Below are positions 42,051 through 49,480 of a stretch of 49,480 nt of DNA, one piece after another (within the stretch, counting starts at the first letter, position 1; every line of letters starts with the position of its first letter). This DNA comes from Deltaproteobacteria bacterium (lineage in GTDB: Bacteria; Desulfobacterota; Syntrophobacteria; Syntrophobacterales; Syntrophobacteraceae). The notes below the pieces were generated by a model that worked only from the letters and a program-made list of their open reading frames with translations, searched no databases and was not told where the DNA came from. The translations under genes and the position numbers were made by a program. The stretch spans positions 1 through 49,480 of the forward strand of contig JAKAJS010000259.1 of NCBI GenBank assembly GCA_021813685.1. The letters are read 5' to 3'.

Positions 42051-44095
42051 AAGCTAGTGTGATCGCCATGTTTGCCCTCGCATGCGGTGGTCTGGGCGTC
42101 CTCTACGCGCTGGTGACCGCTGCGTGGGTCAGCAAGCAAAGCGCCGGCGACCAGAAAATGCAGTCCATCTCGGAAGCAATCCGGGAAGGAGCAACGGCAT
42201 TTCTTAGCAGAGAGTACAAGACCGTCGCGGTTGTCGCCGTTATCCTGGCGGGTCTTCTCTCCTACCTCGGGATCTGGACATCGATCGGATTCGTAATCGG
42301 TGCCTTCGGCTCGGCTCTTGCCGGCTATATCGGAATGACCGTAAGCGTTAAGGCGAACGTACGGACTACCGAAGCCGCAAAGGGCGGCCTGCAGAACGCC
42401 CTCACCGTAGCCTTCAAAGGTGGGTCGGTTACCGGTATCATGGTCGTTGGCCTTGGCCTTCTCGGCATCACCGGCTACTACGTGGTCGTAAAATCCATGG
42501 CGCCCGCAGACCAGGCTTTCCGCGCCCTGGTCGGCCTCGGTTTCGGATGCTCGCTCATGAGCGTGTTCGCTCGTATCGCGGGCGGTATTTACACCAAGGC
42601 CGCTGACGTCGGCGCCGACCTGGTCGGAAAAGTCGAAGCCGGTATCCCCGAAGACGATCCGAGAAACGCAGCGGTCATCGCCGACAACGTCGGTGACAAT
42701 GTCGGCGACTGCGCCGGTATGGCTGCCGACCTCTACGAGACCTACACCGTAACGCTGGTTGCCGCAATGCTTCTGGCCAAAACGGTTTTCGGCGCCGACA
42801 GCGCCTGGGTGGAATTCCCGCTTCTGATCGGTGGCATCTCGATCGTTGCCTCGATCATCGGCACCTACTTCGTGCGCCTCGGCAAGAACGAATACATCAT
42901 GGGCGCTCTCTATAAAGGCCTTGCGGTCTCCGGTGTTCTGGCCGCCGGCGCCTTTTATTTTGCTTCCAAGTGGTTCCTGGCCCTTCCCGGTCTCAAAACC
43001 GGAGGGTTCACCGCCATGAGCGTTTTCACCACGGCGCTCATCGGTCTGGTACTGACCGGTCTGATCGTTATGATCACCGAGTACTTTACCTCCAAGAGCT
43101 TCAACCCTGTTAAACACATTGCCGCAGCCAGCGTCACCGGCCACGGCACCAACGTCATCTCGGGTCTTGCGGTCAGCATGAAGTCTACCGCAGCTCCGGC
43201 TCTGGTAATCTGCGGCGCTATCGTCTGGGCGTATTCGCTCGGCGGCGGCTTCGCCGGCAACCCGGGCGGCGGTCTTTTCGCCATCGCTCTTTCCGCGGTC
43301 GCCATGCTGTCGATGACCGGCATCGTCGTTGCCATCGACTCCTACGGCCCGATTACCGACAACGCGGGCGGCATCGCCGAAATGGCCGAGCTTCCCGAAA
43401 GTGTCCGGGCGATCACCGATCCTCTGGATGCAGTCGGCAACACCACCAAGGCAGTTACCAAGGGTTACGCAATCGGCTCGGCAGCTCTTGCCGCCCTGGT
43501 GCTCTTTGCGGAATACTCCCGGTCGGTTCCCGGCATGACGTTCGATCTGTCCAGCCCCAAGGTCATCGTAGGCCTCTTTATCGGCGGCCTTCTGCCCTAC
43601 TTCTTCGGCTCGCTTCTGATGGAAGCCGTTGGCAAGGCTGCAGGCGGAGTCGTCGAAGAAGTTCGCCGTCAGTTCCGTGAAATCGCAGGCATCATGGAAG
43701 GCACCGCCAAGCCCGAATATGGCAAATGCGTTGACATCGTAACCAAGAGCGCCATCAAGGAAATGATGATTCCGGCCCTCATTCCGGTCATCGCTCCTGT
43801 CCTGGTAGGCTTCCTGATCGGTAAAGAGGCCCTCGGAGGCCTTCTGATCGGCGCCATCATCACGGGTCTTTTCCAGGCCATCGCAATGACGAGCGGCGGC
43901 GGCGCATGGGATAACGCCAAGAAGTTCATCGAAGACGGTATGTACGGTGGAAAAGGTTCGGACGCCCACAAGTCGGCAGTTACCGGCGACACGGTAGGCG
44001 ACCCGTACAAAGACACCGCAGGCCCGGCAATCAACCCGATGATCAAGGTTGTCAACATTGTCGCACTGCTGATCGTGCCTCTTCTGACCAAGTAA
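42047..44095 (+). CDS. hppA: K+-independent membrane H+-translocating pyrophosphatase
   Basis: Integral membrane pump coupling PPi hydrolysis to proton export. 682 aa with about 16 transmembrane helices. The PPi-binding loop [11 protein letters not shown] is at 187-197, [17 protein letters not shown] at 213-229, and a second Asp-rich loop near 430-440. Lys468 in [16 protein letters not shown] occupies the site that is Ala in K+-dependent enzymes, with Thr471 also matching, which predicts a K+-independent, proton-pumping type rather than a sodium pump. AAGGAGGT stands six bases before the ATG, an ideal site. It is preceded by a long leader and followed by a terminator. A 671-codon antisense frame is a shadow. 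Confidence 0.95.
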   Translation: MKASVIAMFALACGGLGVLYALVTAAWVSKQSAGDQKMQSISEAIREGATAFLSREYKTVAVVAVILAGLLSYLGIWTSIGFVIGAFGSALAGYIGMTVSVKANVRTTEAAKGGLQNALTVAFKGGSVTGIMVVGLGLLGITGYYVVVKSMAPADQAFRALVGLGFGCSLMSVFARIAGGIYTKAADVGADLVGKVEAGIPEDDPRNAAVIADNVGDNVGDCAGMAADLYETYTVTLVAAMLLAKTVFGADSAWVEFPLLIGGISIVASIIGTYFVRLGKNEYIMGALYKGLAVSGVLAAGAFYFASKWFLALPGLKTGGFTAMSVFTTALIGLVLTGLIVMITEYFTSKSFNPVKHIAAASVTGHGTNVISGLAVSMKSTAAPALVICGAIVWAYSLGGGFAGNPGGGLFAIALSAVAMLSMTGIVVAIDSYGPITDNAGGIAEMAELPESVRAITDPLDAVGNTTKAVTKGYAIGSAALAALVLFAEYSRSVPGMTFDLSSPKVIVGLFIGGLLPYFFGSLLMEAVGKAAGGVVEEVRRQFREIAGIMEGTAKPEYGKCVDIVTKSAIKEMMIPALIPVIAPVLVGFLIGKEALGGLLIGAIITGLFQAIAMTSGGGAWDNAKKFIEDGMYGGKGSDAHKSAVTGDTVGDPYKDTAGPAINPMIKVVNIVALLIVPLLTK

Positions 44096-44136
44096 GAACG
44101 GGCAGCGGGCTCAACCCCGCCTGACCGGAACAGGAA

Positions 44137-44173
44137 ACCGGCGGTCCTCGAAAGAGGCCGTCGGTTTTTTTTT
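44137..44173 (+). terminator. Rho-independent terminator of hppA
   Basis: Stem ACCGGCGGTCCTC (44137-44149) with GAGGCCGTCGGT (44154-44165), one bulge and a mismatch, tetraloop-sized loop, then nine Ts (44165-44173). Confidence 0.88.
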
Positions 44174-44337
44174 GCAGTGTGACTCGGATGGACTCAACTG
44201 GGGCAGACGGACAGCGCTTGGGTTAAAAACCGAAAAGTGGGGTAAGCTCCGAATCGATTTGGATGGCGGTACAAGCATGGCTTGGCAGAGAGGGGGGAGA
44301 TCATCCTCGCCCGGTTCGTACACCGATTGAAACAAAA

Positions 44338-44373
44338 CCGGCGGTCCTTAAAAAAAGGCCGCCGGCTTTTTAA
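44338..44373. terminator. Bidirectional terminator between hppA and meaB
   Basis: Stem CCGGCGGTCCTT (44338-44349) with AAGGCCGCCGG (44355-44365), then CTTTTTAATT on the plus strand. On the minus strand the same stem is followed by TTTTGTTT, so it can end the meaB operon. It is a near copy of the hppA terminator 200 bp upstream. Confidence 0.75.
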
Positions 44374-44424
44374 TTATTTCCCCGGGATTCTATTTATTTA
44401 CAAACTGTGGGATGCTTTTAAGAA

Positions 44425-44459
44425 ATCCCCCCCGCCCCCCTTTTTCAAAGGGGGGAGAT
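44425..44459. repeat. CCCCC/GGGGG palindromic repeat
   Basis: AAATCCCCCCCGCCCCCC, then TTTTTCAAA, then GGGGGGA: inverted repeat of the family at 11873 and 37650, placed just after the meaB stop on the minus strand. Confidence 0.75.
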
Positions 44460-44495
44460 ACGGTCCAGTCGCCAGCTGAAACGGGGACTTCGGGA

Positions 44496-45452
44496 TCAGC
44501 TCAACCCCTTGTCTACAATTTGCTGAACGATGGTGTAGGGGTCCGATTCCCGATCGACGATCCTTCGTACCATCTCATCGATCGAATCACCCCGCTGCTC
44601 GATTTTTTCCAGAACCGCCTGGAAGGCCCGGTCCCGCAGCGCCCCCAGAAGCTGGATTCTGGTGCGCTTTTCCGCGGCCCTCCGCCACTTTTGCGAACCG
44701 GTAGCCTGAAGGTAGGCCCGGTGCTTTTCGATCGTCTCGTAGAGCTTGTCGATCCCTCGCCCCTTGGCGGCTTCGGTTTCCACGATCTGCGGCTCCCAGT
44801 CCTCGCCGTTTCGCCTCCTGAGGCCGATTTCTATCAGGTTCATCAGTTCGCGCACTGTCTTGCGGCTTCCTTCGCGGTCGGCTTTGTTCACCACAAATAT
44901 GTCGCCGATCTCCATGATGCCCGCTTTGATCGCCTGCACATCGTCGCCCATTCCGGGAATCGTTACGAGGATGGTCGTGTGGGCGCTGTTTGCGATTTCC
45001 ACCTCGTCCTGCCCCACCCCGACCGTTTCGACCAGGATAACGTCCTTACCCGCGGCATCCAAAACATTTACCATGTCATTTGCGGATTTGGACAGTCCCC
45101 CGAAGTGTCCCCGGGTCGCAAGGCTGCGGATGAATACGCCGGGATCGAGAAAATGGCGCTGCATGCGAATGCGGTCGCCCAGTATGGCGCCCCCGGTAAA
45201 TGGGCTCGTCGGGTCGACGGCCAAAATGCCCACCGTTTTGGACTCCTTGCGGCAAACGGTGGCGATTTGGTCTACGACCGTGCTCTTGCCAACCCCCGGA
45301 GAACCCGTAAAGCCGATAATGTGGGCTTTTCCCGTGTGCGGATAGAGCTCTTTTAAAATGTCTCTGGAAGAAGGCAGCTCATCGTCGATATCCCGGAGGA
45401 TGCGAGCGATGGTTCTGACATCGCCTGAAACTATCTGTTGGGTGATATCCAT
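44496..45452 (-). CDS. meaB: Methylmalonyl-CoA mutase-associated GTPase MeaB
   Basis: G3E-type GTPase that gates cobalamin loading and protects methylmalonyl-CoA mutase. 318 aa. P-loop GSPGVGKST at residues 50-58, switch ETVGVGQDEVE with the magnesium-site residues, and base-specificity motif NKAD. A C-terminal dimerisation helix pair follows. AAGGAA precedes the ATG. Located 69 bp after the B12-binding mutase subunit on the same strand, which fits its job exactly. Confidence 0.93.
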   Translation of the reverse strand: MDITQQIVSGDVRTIARILRDIDDELPSSRDILKELYPHTGKAHIIGFTGSPGVGKSTVVDQIATVCRKESKTVGILAVDPTSPFTGGAILGDRIRMQRHFLDPGVFIRSLATRGHFGGLSKSANDMVNVLDAAGKDVILVETVGVGQDEVEIANSAHTTILVTIPGMGDDVQAIKAGIMEIGDIFVVNKADREGSRKTVRELMNLIEIGLRRRNGEDWEPQIVETEAAKGRGIDKLYETIEKHRAYLQATGSQKWRRAAEKRTRIQLLGALRDRAFQAVLEKIEQRGDSIDEMVRRIVDRESDPYTIVQQIVDKGLS

Positions 45453-45521
45453 GAATCAGTTCCTTGGGCGGAACCCTCCGCCACCGTGGCCGAAAAAAAG
45501 GCAGCAAATCTTCCATTAACC

Positions 45522-45950
45522 CTATAGTCGCGTTGAACCGCTTTCTTCGTGCGGTTTTACATTTTTTTCCACCCATTCGATTATGTCGCCAAGCTTTGCC
45601 CCCGGCTCGAAGAGCTCCTTTATACCCGCCTCTTTGAGCATGGGGATATCCTCGAGAGGGAAAATGCCTCCCCCGATGACCGAGATGTCTTCGGCATTGT
45701 TTTCCCGCAAAAGCTCGAGCACTCGCGGAAAGGAGTATCTGTGCGCGCCCGAAAGGATGCTCAACCCGATGAGGTCGACATCTTCCTGGAGCGCCGTGCT
45801 CACGATCTGCTCGGGCGTTTGATGACATCCCGTGTAGATCACCTCGAAGCCCGCGTCACGAAAGGCGCGCGCCACTACTCGGGCGCCCCGGTCGTGACCG
45901 TCCAGCCCCGGTTTGGCAACCAATATACGAAGCTTCCTCGCACTTGCCAT
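45522..45950 (-). CDS. Methylmalonyl-CoA mutase, B12-binding subunit
   Basis: 142-aa cobalamin-binding domain encoded as a separate protein. DxHxxG at Asp17-His19-Gly22 (GLDGHDRG) supplies the lower cobalt ligand His19; SILSGAH and [10 protein letters not shown] complete the B12 pocket. In many bacteria this domain is fused to the large subunit; here it is separate, as in several anaerobes and archaea. AAGGAGG lies about ten bases before the ATG. It pairs with the 566-aa subunit at 46169-47869. Confidence 0.93.
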   Translation of the reverse strand: MASARKLRILVAKPGLDGHDRGARVVARAFRDAGFEVIYTGCHQTPEQIVSTALQEDVDLIGLSILSGAHRYSFPRVLELLRENNAEDISVIGGGIFPLEDIPMLKEAGIKELFEPGAKLGDIIEWVEKNVKPHEESGSTRL

Positions 45951-45970
45951 GGAAACCAGCCTCCTTTGTC

Positions 45971-46166
45971 AGGAGCGAGAAGAGGGAAGCAGGAAGCAGG
46001 AAGCAGGAAGCGGGAAGCGGGAAGAAAGACCATCGCTTTGCTTTCCACTCCTTGATCCCGATCTTCTCGCTTTTCGCTCCTTGCCTTCCGCTCCCTAGCT
46101 TCCGCTCCCGTTCCAAAAATATAAGTCAACCGGAAAGCAGCCCTTCCTGCTTCCCGCTTCCCGCCC
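45971..46166. repeat. Heptamer repeats in both orientations within the mutase operon
   Basis: Plus-orientation GCAGGAA/GCGGGAA/GAGGGAA units at 45971-46026 and reverse units CTTCCTG/CTTCCCG at 46070-46166 form an inverted pair in the gap between the two mutase genes. Read on the minus strand, the transcript could form a long hairpin between the two coding regions. Confidence 0.75.
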
Positions 46167-46168
46167 TT

Positions 46169-47869
46169 TCAGAATGTCCCCGGGTCCGTGTAGACCCCAA
46201 AGACGTCCCGATAGAGATCGCAACACTCCTGCTCGGTAGCCCCCGCCCGCACCGCTTCGATAAGAGCCGGCATGACGTTGTTTTCCCAGCACGGCGGCCC
46301 TTCGCATCTGCGCCGAAGTTCGTCCATGGCCTTCTGGAATCCGGCCTTGTCACGCTTTTCCTTGAAACGCTCGGTGCGCTCAATCTGCCGGCGTTCGATC
46401 TCGTCGTCAATCTTGAGAATAAATTCCAGGTCGGGGCGGTCGGAATCATATTTATTCACCCCGATTACGGTCTTCTCCCCAGCCTCGATTTGCTTCTGGA
46501 ACTGAAAGGCCGCGTCGGCGATCTCCATCTGCGGATAGTCGCGCTCGATGGCCGCAACCATCCCGCCAAGCTCATCGAGCTTTCGGATATAGGCCAGGGC
46601 TTCCTCTTCCATTTTGTTGGTAAGCGCCTCGACAAAATAGGAGCCCCCAAGCGGGTCGATCACGTTCGTCACCCCCGATTCCTCGGCAATTATCTGCTGG
46701 GTCCGCAGGGCGATGAGAGCCGCCTGTTCGCTCGGAATCATGTAGACTTCGTCGAGCGAATTGGTGTGCAGAGACTGCGTGCCGCCCATCACGGCGGCCA
46801 GGGCTTCAAGGGTCGTGCGGACCACGTTGTTGTACGGTTCCTGGGAGGTAAGCGAGCAGCCCGCCGTTTGCGTGTGGAAGCGCAAAAGCATCGATCTCGG
46901 ATCCTTAGCCCCGAAGCGCTCCTTCATGATCCTTGCCCACAAGCGCCTGCTCGCGCGCATCTTGGCGATTTCCTCAAAGAAATCTATGTGGGAATTCCAG
47001 AAAAAGGAGAGCCGGCCGGCAAATTCGTCGACCTTCAGTCCTCGTTTGATCGCTTCCTCTACGTACGTGATCCCGTCATAGATGGTGAAGGCAAGCTCCT
47101 GGACAGCCGTCGAACCCGCCTCCCGGATGTGATAGCCGCTAATGCTGATGGTGTTCCACCGGGGGACCTCGCGGGTTCCAAACTCCACCGTGTCGGTCAC
47201 CAGGCGCAGACTCGGATCGGGGGGCAGCATGAGCGTCTTCTGGGCTATGAACTCCTTCAGGCAGTCGTTTTGAATCGTTCCGCCAAGTTTTTTGCGCGAA
47301 TAGCCTTCCTTTTCGGCGTTGGCGATATACATCGCCCACATGATCGAAGCGGGCGGGTTGATCGTCATCGACGCCGTGATTTGCTCCAGGTTGATATTGG
47401 CGAAGAGCCTGCCCATATCTTCAAGCGTATCGATAGCAACGCCGCACTTGCCGCACTCCCCGCGCGCAAGAGGCGAATCCGTATCGTAGCCCATGAGGGT
47501 CGGGAAATCGAAAGCGGTGCTAAGACCGGTCTCCCCGTGATTGATCAGATAGTGGAACCGCTTGTTGGTGTCATCGGCAGTGCCCATTCCGGCAAACATG
47601 CGCATGGTCCAGTGGCGCGCCCGGTACATCGTGCTTTGAACGCCCCGGGTATAAGGGTATTTGCCGGGAAAACCTATTTCTTCAAAAAAATCCCTCTCCC
47701 GGATATCTTGGGGCGTGTAGAGCGGCTTTATTTCCAGGTCGGAAACCGTGGAAAACCGCGCGAGCCTCTCAGGGACCTTCTTGAGGGCCTTCCTGTATTC
47801 CTCCAGCCACTCGGCGTGTTCTTTTTCCACTCGCTCGAGCGCCGATTCGGAAACGATCTCTTTTCCCAT
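46169..47869 (-). CDS. Methylmalonyl-CoA mutase, large (catalytic) subunit
   Basis: 566-aa TIM-barrel subunit that isomerises (R)-methylmalonyl-CoA to succinyl-CoA with adenosylcobalamin. Conserved blocks: FPGKYPYTRGVQSTMYRARHWTMRMFAGMGTADDTNKRFHYL, HGETGLSTAFDFPTLMGYDTDSP, TVEFGTREVPRWNTISISGYHIREAG, HTQTAGCSLTSQEPYNN and GGTQSLHTNSLDE. Length and lack of a C-terminal B12 domain show the split form. GAGGAGG precedes the ATG, and a promoter lies at 47974-48003. Likely central to propionate metabolism in this organism. Confidence 0.94.
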   Translation of the reverse strand: MGKEIVSESALERVEKEHAEWLEEYRKALKKVPERLARFSTVSDLEIKPLYTPQDIRERDFFEEIGFPGKYPYTRGVQSTMYRARHWTMRMFAGMGTADDTNKRFHYLINHGETGLSTAFDFPTLMGYDTDSPLARGECGKCGVAIDTLEDMGRLFANINLEQITASMTINPPASIMWAMYIANAEKEGYSRKKLGGTIQNDCLKEFIAQKTLMLPPDPSLRLVTDTVEFGTREVPRWNTISISGYHIREAGSTAVQELAFTIYDGITYVEEAIKRGLKVDEFAGRLSFFWNSHIDFFEEIAKMRASRRLWARIMKERFGAKDPRSMLLRFHTQTAGCSLTSQEPYNNVVRTTLEALAAVMGGTQSLHTNSLDEVYMIPSEQAALIALRTQQIIAEESGVTNVIDPLGGSYFVEALTNKMEEEALAYIRKLDELGGMVAAIERDYPQMEIADAAFQFQKQIEAGEKTVIGVNKYDSDRPDLEFILKIDDEIERRQIERTERFKEKRDKAGFQKAMDELRRRCEGPPCWENNVMPALIEAVRAGATEQECCDLYRDVFGVYTDPGTF

Positions 47870-47973
47870 TCCGCTACCTCCTCAAAGCCCACAGCCCTCG
47901 GAAATCAGATCCCCGAAGGGCCGTCGGCAAACGGCCAGTTTCGACAGTGCTTCGAACTCGAAAAAATCGTCAC

Positions 47974-48003
47974 ATTATACAACGATAAACCGAAAACGGG
48001 GAA
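47974..48003 (-). promoter_or_regulatory. Promoter for the mutase operon
   Basis: Minus strand: perfect -10 TATAAT (complement of 47974-47979), 18-bp spacer, weak -35 TTCCCC (complement of 47998-48003), about 100 bases before the ATG at 47869. The 8-bp dyad at 48026-48044 lies just upstream and could be an operator. Confidence 0.5.
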
Positions 48004-48426
48004 TTTATGAATCCCCTGCGCCTACCCCGGAGACATTCTCCGGGCATTGAGGGGAAAAGCCGGCGGATCAACGACAAAAATGCCCGTGATCCCCAGCGAT
48101 TCGGGAGGCGGACCAGTTTGAGAAAGTTCGCGCAACCACCCCCATCTCTTCTCTTAATCAAAGTGGGAAGGGGTTGTCAAACAAATTCGGCCTCCGGCAT
48201 GTGGCGCCTCTCCGGGTAGTCGATGCGAGCTATCGCGCGCGCTATCGCCCGTTTTTAGCCTCCCGGGAAGGGTCGTGGCCGCCAAAATAATCCATACGAG
48301 CTTGCCTCCCGAATCTGTTGACAGAGACACTCAAATTAGGCAAATCATAAAATACCCGCTTATGAGATCCAGGCGGCGAAAGACGCCTGGCCGACCCCTT
48401 CCGGCATCATTACCTTGGAGTGATCG
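48004..48426. other. Intergenic region before the toxin-antitoxin pair
   Basis: Contains a perfect hairpin CCCGGAGA-cat-TCTCCGGG at 48026-48044 framed by CCCCT/AGGGG, and a TTGACA at about 48319 without a good -10 at normal spacing. Short open frames look random. No gene is seen. Confidence 0.4.
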
Positions 48427-48702
48427 ATGCAGTTTGAATGGGACCCGAAAAAAGCAAAAGGCAACCGGAAGAAACACGGAGTTTCTTTTGAAGAAGCGGT
48501 GAGCGTGTTTTACGATCCCCTCTCGGCCACATTTGAAGATCCCGACCATTCCAACGACGAGTTGCGGTTGATTACTGTGGGGTTTTCTTCCGGTAATCGT
48601 TTGCTTATTGTCTCACATTCCGACCGCGGCGAGGCGTTGCGGATCATAAGCGCGCGTCTTGCCACCACGCATGAGAGGAAGCGCCATGAAGGACAAGAGT
48701 AA
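48427..48702 (+). CDS. BrnT-family toxin
   Basis: 91 aa. The beginning MQFEWDPKKAKGNRKKHGVSFEEAVSVFYDPLS and the later RLITVGFSSGNRLLIVSHSDRGEALRIISARLATTHERK match BrnT ribonuclease toxins of type II systems (RelE-like fold). Toxin first, antitoxin second is the usual BrnT order. The ATG follows TTGGAG. The 3' end overlaps the partner by 17 bp. Confidence 0.88.
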   Translation: MQFEWDPKKAKGNRKKHGVSFEEAVSVFYDPLSATFEDPDHSNDELRLITVGFSSGNRLLIVSHSDRGEALRIISARLATTHERKRHEGQE

Positions 48703-48940
48703 AGAGTCCAAGGATGAATTACGTCCAGAATACGATTTTGACTACTCAAAAGCTGTGCGGGGCAAATACCGCAACCGGCTTCTGTCTGAAGGAGACAATA
48801 TTGTGGTTCTCGATCCGGATATAGCGGAAGCTTTCCGCGACTCGGCCGCTGTAAACGCTGCCCTTAGGTCCCTTCTCGAACTGACACGTTCCACGCGGCG
48901 ACTTATGCGTCGATCCGGCGCCCCTGCAAAGAAGGATTGA
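48686..48940 (+). CDS. Antitoxin partner of BrnT
   Basis: 84 aa, ATG at 48686 after GAGAGGAA, overlapping the toxin by 17 bp. The sequence (ELRPEYDFDYSKAVRGKYRNRLLSEGDNIVVLDPDIAEAFRDSAAVNAALRSLLEL) has a charged N-terminal toxin-wrapping part and a C-terminal ribbon-helix-helix-like segment (VVLDPDIAEAFRDSAAVNAALRSLL). It resembles the antitoxins found beside BrnT toxins rather than canonical BrnA. Expected to neutralise the toxin and repress its own promoter. Confidence 0.8.
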   Translation: MKDKSKESKDELRPEYDFDYSKAVRGKYRNRLLSEGDNIVVLDPDIAEAFRDSAAVNAALRSLLELTRSTRRLMRRSGAPAKKD

Positions 48941-49365
48941 CAGGATGAAAAGCAAATCCTTGCCGGAGATCCAATCTTTTCGAAAAATCCCGATCCTGTA
49001 AATCCTGTAATCCTGTCAAAGTTTTTGTCCCTCCCGGGTAAACGGCGAAAGACTCGGACAGGATTACAGGATGAACAGGATGAAAAGCAAATCCTTACCG
49101 GAGGTCCAATCCTTTCGAAAAATCCCGATCCTGTAAATCCTGTAATCCTGTCAAAGTTTTTGTCCCTCCCGGGCAAACGGCGAAAGACTCGGACAGGATT
49201 ACAGGATTGAAAGGATGAAAAGCAAATCCTTGCCGGAGATCCAATCTTTTCGAAAAATCCCAATCCTGTAAATCCTGTAATCCTGTCAAAGTTTTTATCC
49301 CTTCCGGCGGAAAAGGCGAAAGACTCGGACAGGATTACAGGATTTACAGGATTAGGAGCAAATCT
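48938..49365. repeat. 135-bp tandem repeat, about three and a half copies
   Basis: The marker AAAAGCAAATCCT recurs at 48948, 49083 and 49218, exactly 135 bp apart, and a decayed copy is at about 49354. Each unit carries GACAGGATTACAGGAT on one side and ATCCTGTAAATCCTGTAATCCTGTC on the other, so each unit is itself partly inverted. As 135 is a multiple of three, a minus-strand frame (48742-49416) stays open with a 45-residue period, but it lacks a ribosome site and overlaps the antitoxin; it is not called as a gene. Confidence 0.9.
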
Positions 49366-49480
49366 TTGCATCGTTGACCGGCTAATCCGCAGAACCCGCA
49401 GCCCTTTTTCTTCCATTTTGCGTATGCAAAATCCTTTTGCTTCCTGCCTGTGGTTTTTGTTCTTCCCGATTTGCTTTTCG
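49366..49480. other. Window end, no feature
   Basis: AT/T-rich tail after the repeat array with no open frame or signal that can be supported. Confidence 0.4.

Noticed and set aside
41954..43969. 671-codon open frame antisense to hppA
   Set aside because: Shadow of the strongly biased hppA codons; composition rich in Asp, Gly and His with no domain pattern.
44285..44340. tRNA-like GGTTCGTACACCG with GATTGAAAC, considered as tRNA or CRISPR repeat
   Set aside because: No acceptor or anticodon stem can be drawn, and the GATTGAAAC occurs once, so neither a tRNA nor an array is supported.
48007..48219. 70-codon frame in the mutase-TA gap
   Set aside because: Covers a hairpin, lacks a ribosome site and reads as random Arg/Pro/Ser-rich sequence.
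48742..49416. 224-codon minus-strand frame with 45-residue repeats
   Set aside because: Produced by the 135-bp DNA repeat; overlaps the antitoxin, lacks a ribosome site, and the residues show no fold-like pattern. Reported only as a repeat.

Overview
The window looks like chromosomal DNA of a GC-rich deltaproteobacterium close to the Syntrophobacterales/Syntrophobacter group. This placement is inferred from gene content and protein character, not from a search. Supporting features are a split methylmalonyl-CoA mutase with its MeaB chaperone, a K+-independent proton-pumping pyrophosphatase, an acetyl-CoA synthetase, dense two-component signalling, and many dispersed short repeats built on the heptamer GCGGGAA/GCGAGAA. 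No rRNA, tRNA, CRISPR array, phage or complete insertion sequence was seen.

Layout. 1-273: heptamer repeats behind acs. 274-2884: acetyl-CoA synthetase and a MoaE-like protein (both minus). 3034-4459: an ArsA/Get3-type ATPase with a coupled 80-residue CxxC protein. 4578-13792: a plus-strand informational run (YhaM-like exonuclease, HolB, RicT/PSP1, MetG, LeuS, LptE, HolA). HolA overlaps rpsT tail to tail, and rpsT follows ftsH on the minus strand (13779-16091). 16357-17103: MlaA. 17476-23067: a tightly packed five-gene signalling cassette (FIST sensor, soluble PAS histidine kinase, REC-HDOD, REC with a degenerate HD-GYP domain, REC with a tail). 23340-23540: a cold-shock protein with its own promoter and terminator. 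23600-29420 (minus): AmpG-like permease, PlsB-type acyltransferase, branched-chain aminotransferase, iron-sulfur flavoprotein. 29631-36805: a KamA/EpmB-like radical SAM enzyme, a chemoreceptor, RluA, an FmdB zinc ribbon, a LOG-family protein, a small acidic protein, an RlmI-like methyltransferase and a lone receiver. 37133-37517: two small convergent genes of 59 codons each. 37781-41612: a PreP-type M16 peptidase and a divergent metallo-beta-lactamase-fold protein. 42047-44095: HppA behind a long structured leader. 44496-47869 (minus): MeaB, the B12-binding mutase subunit and the mutase large subunit. 48427-48940: a BrnT-type toxin-antitoxin pair. 48938-49365: 135-bp tandem repeats.

How the genes work together. 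The mutase, MeaB, acetyl-CoA synthetase and membrane pyrophosphatase fit an organism that runs propionate/methylmalonyl-CoA chemistry at low energy yield and recovers the energy of pyrophosphate released by acyl-CoA synthetases as a proton gradient (inference). LptE, MlaA, FtsH, PlsB and AmpG serve the Gram-negative envelope. The least conventional parts are the FIST/kinase/three-regulator cassette, the regulator with a dead HD-GYP domain, the switch-like leader before hppA, the ArsA-like ATPase with its small CxxC partner, and the heptamer repeat that has become coding sequence in the lptE signal peptide.
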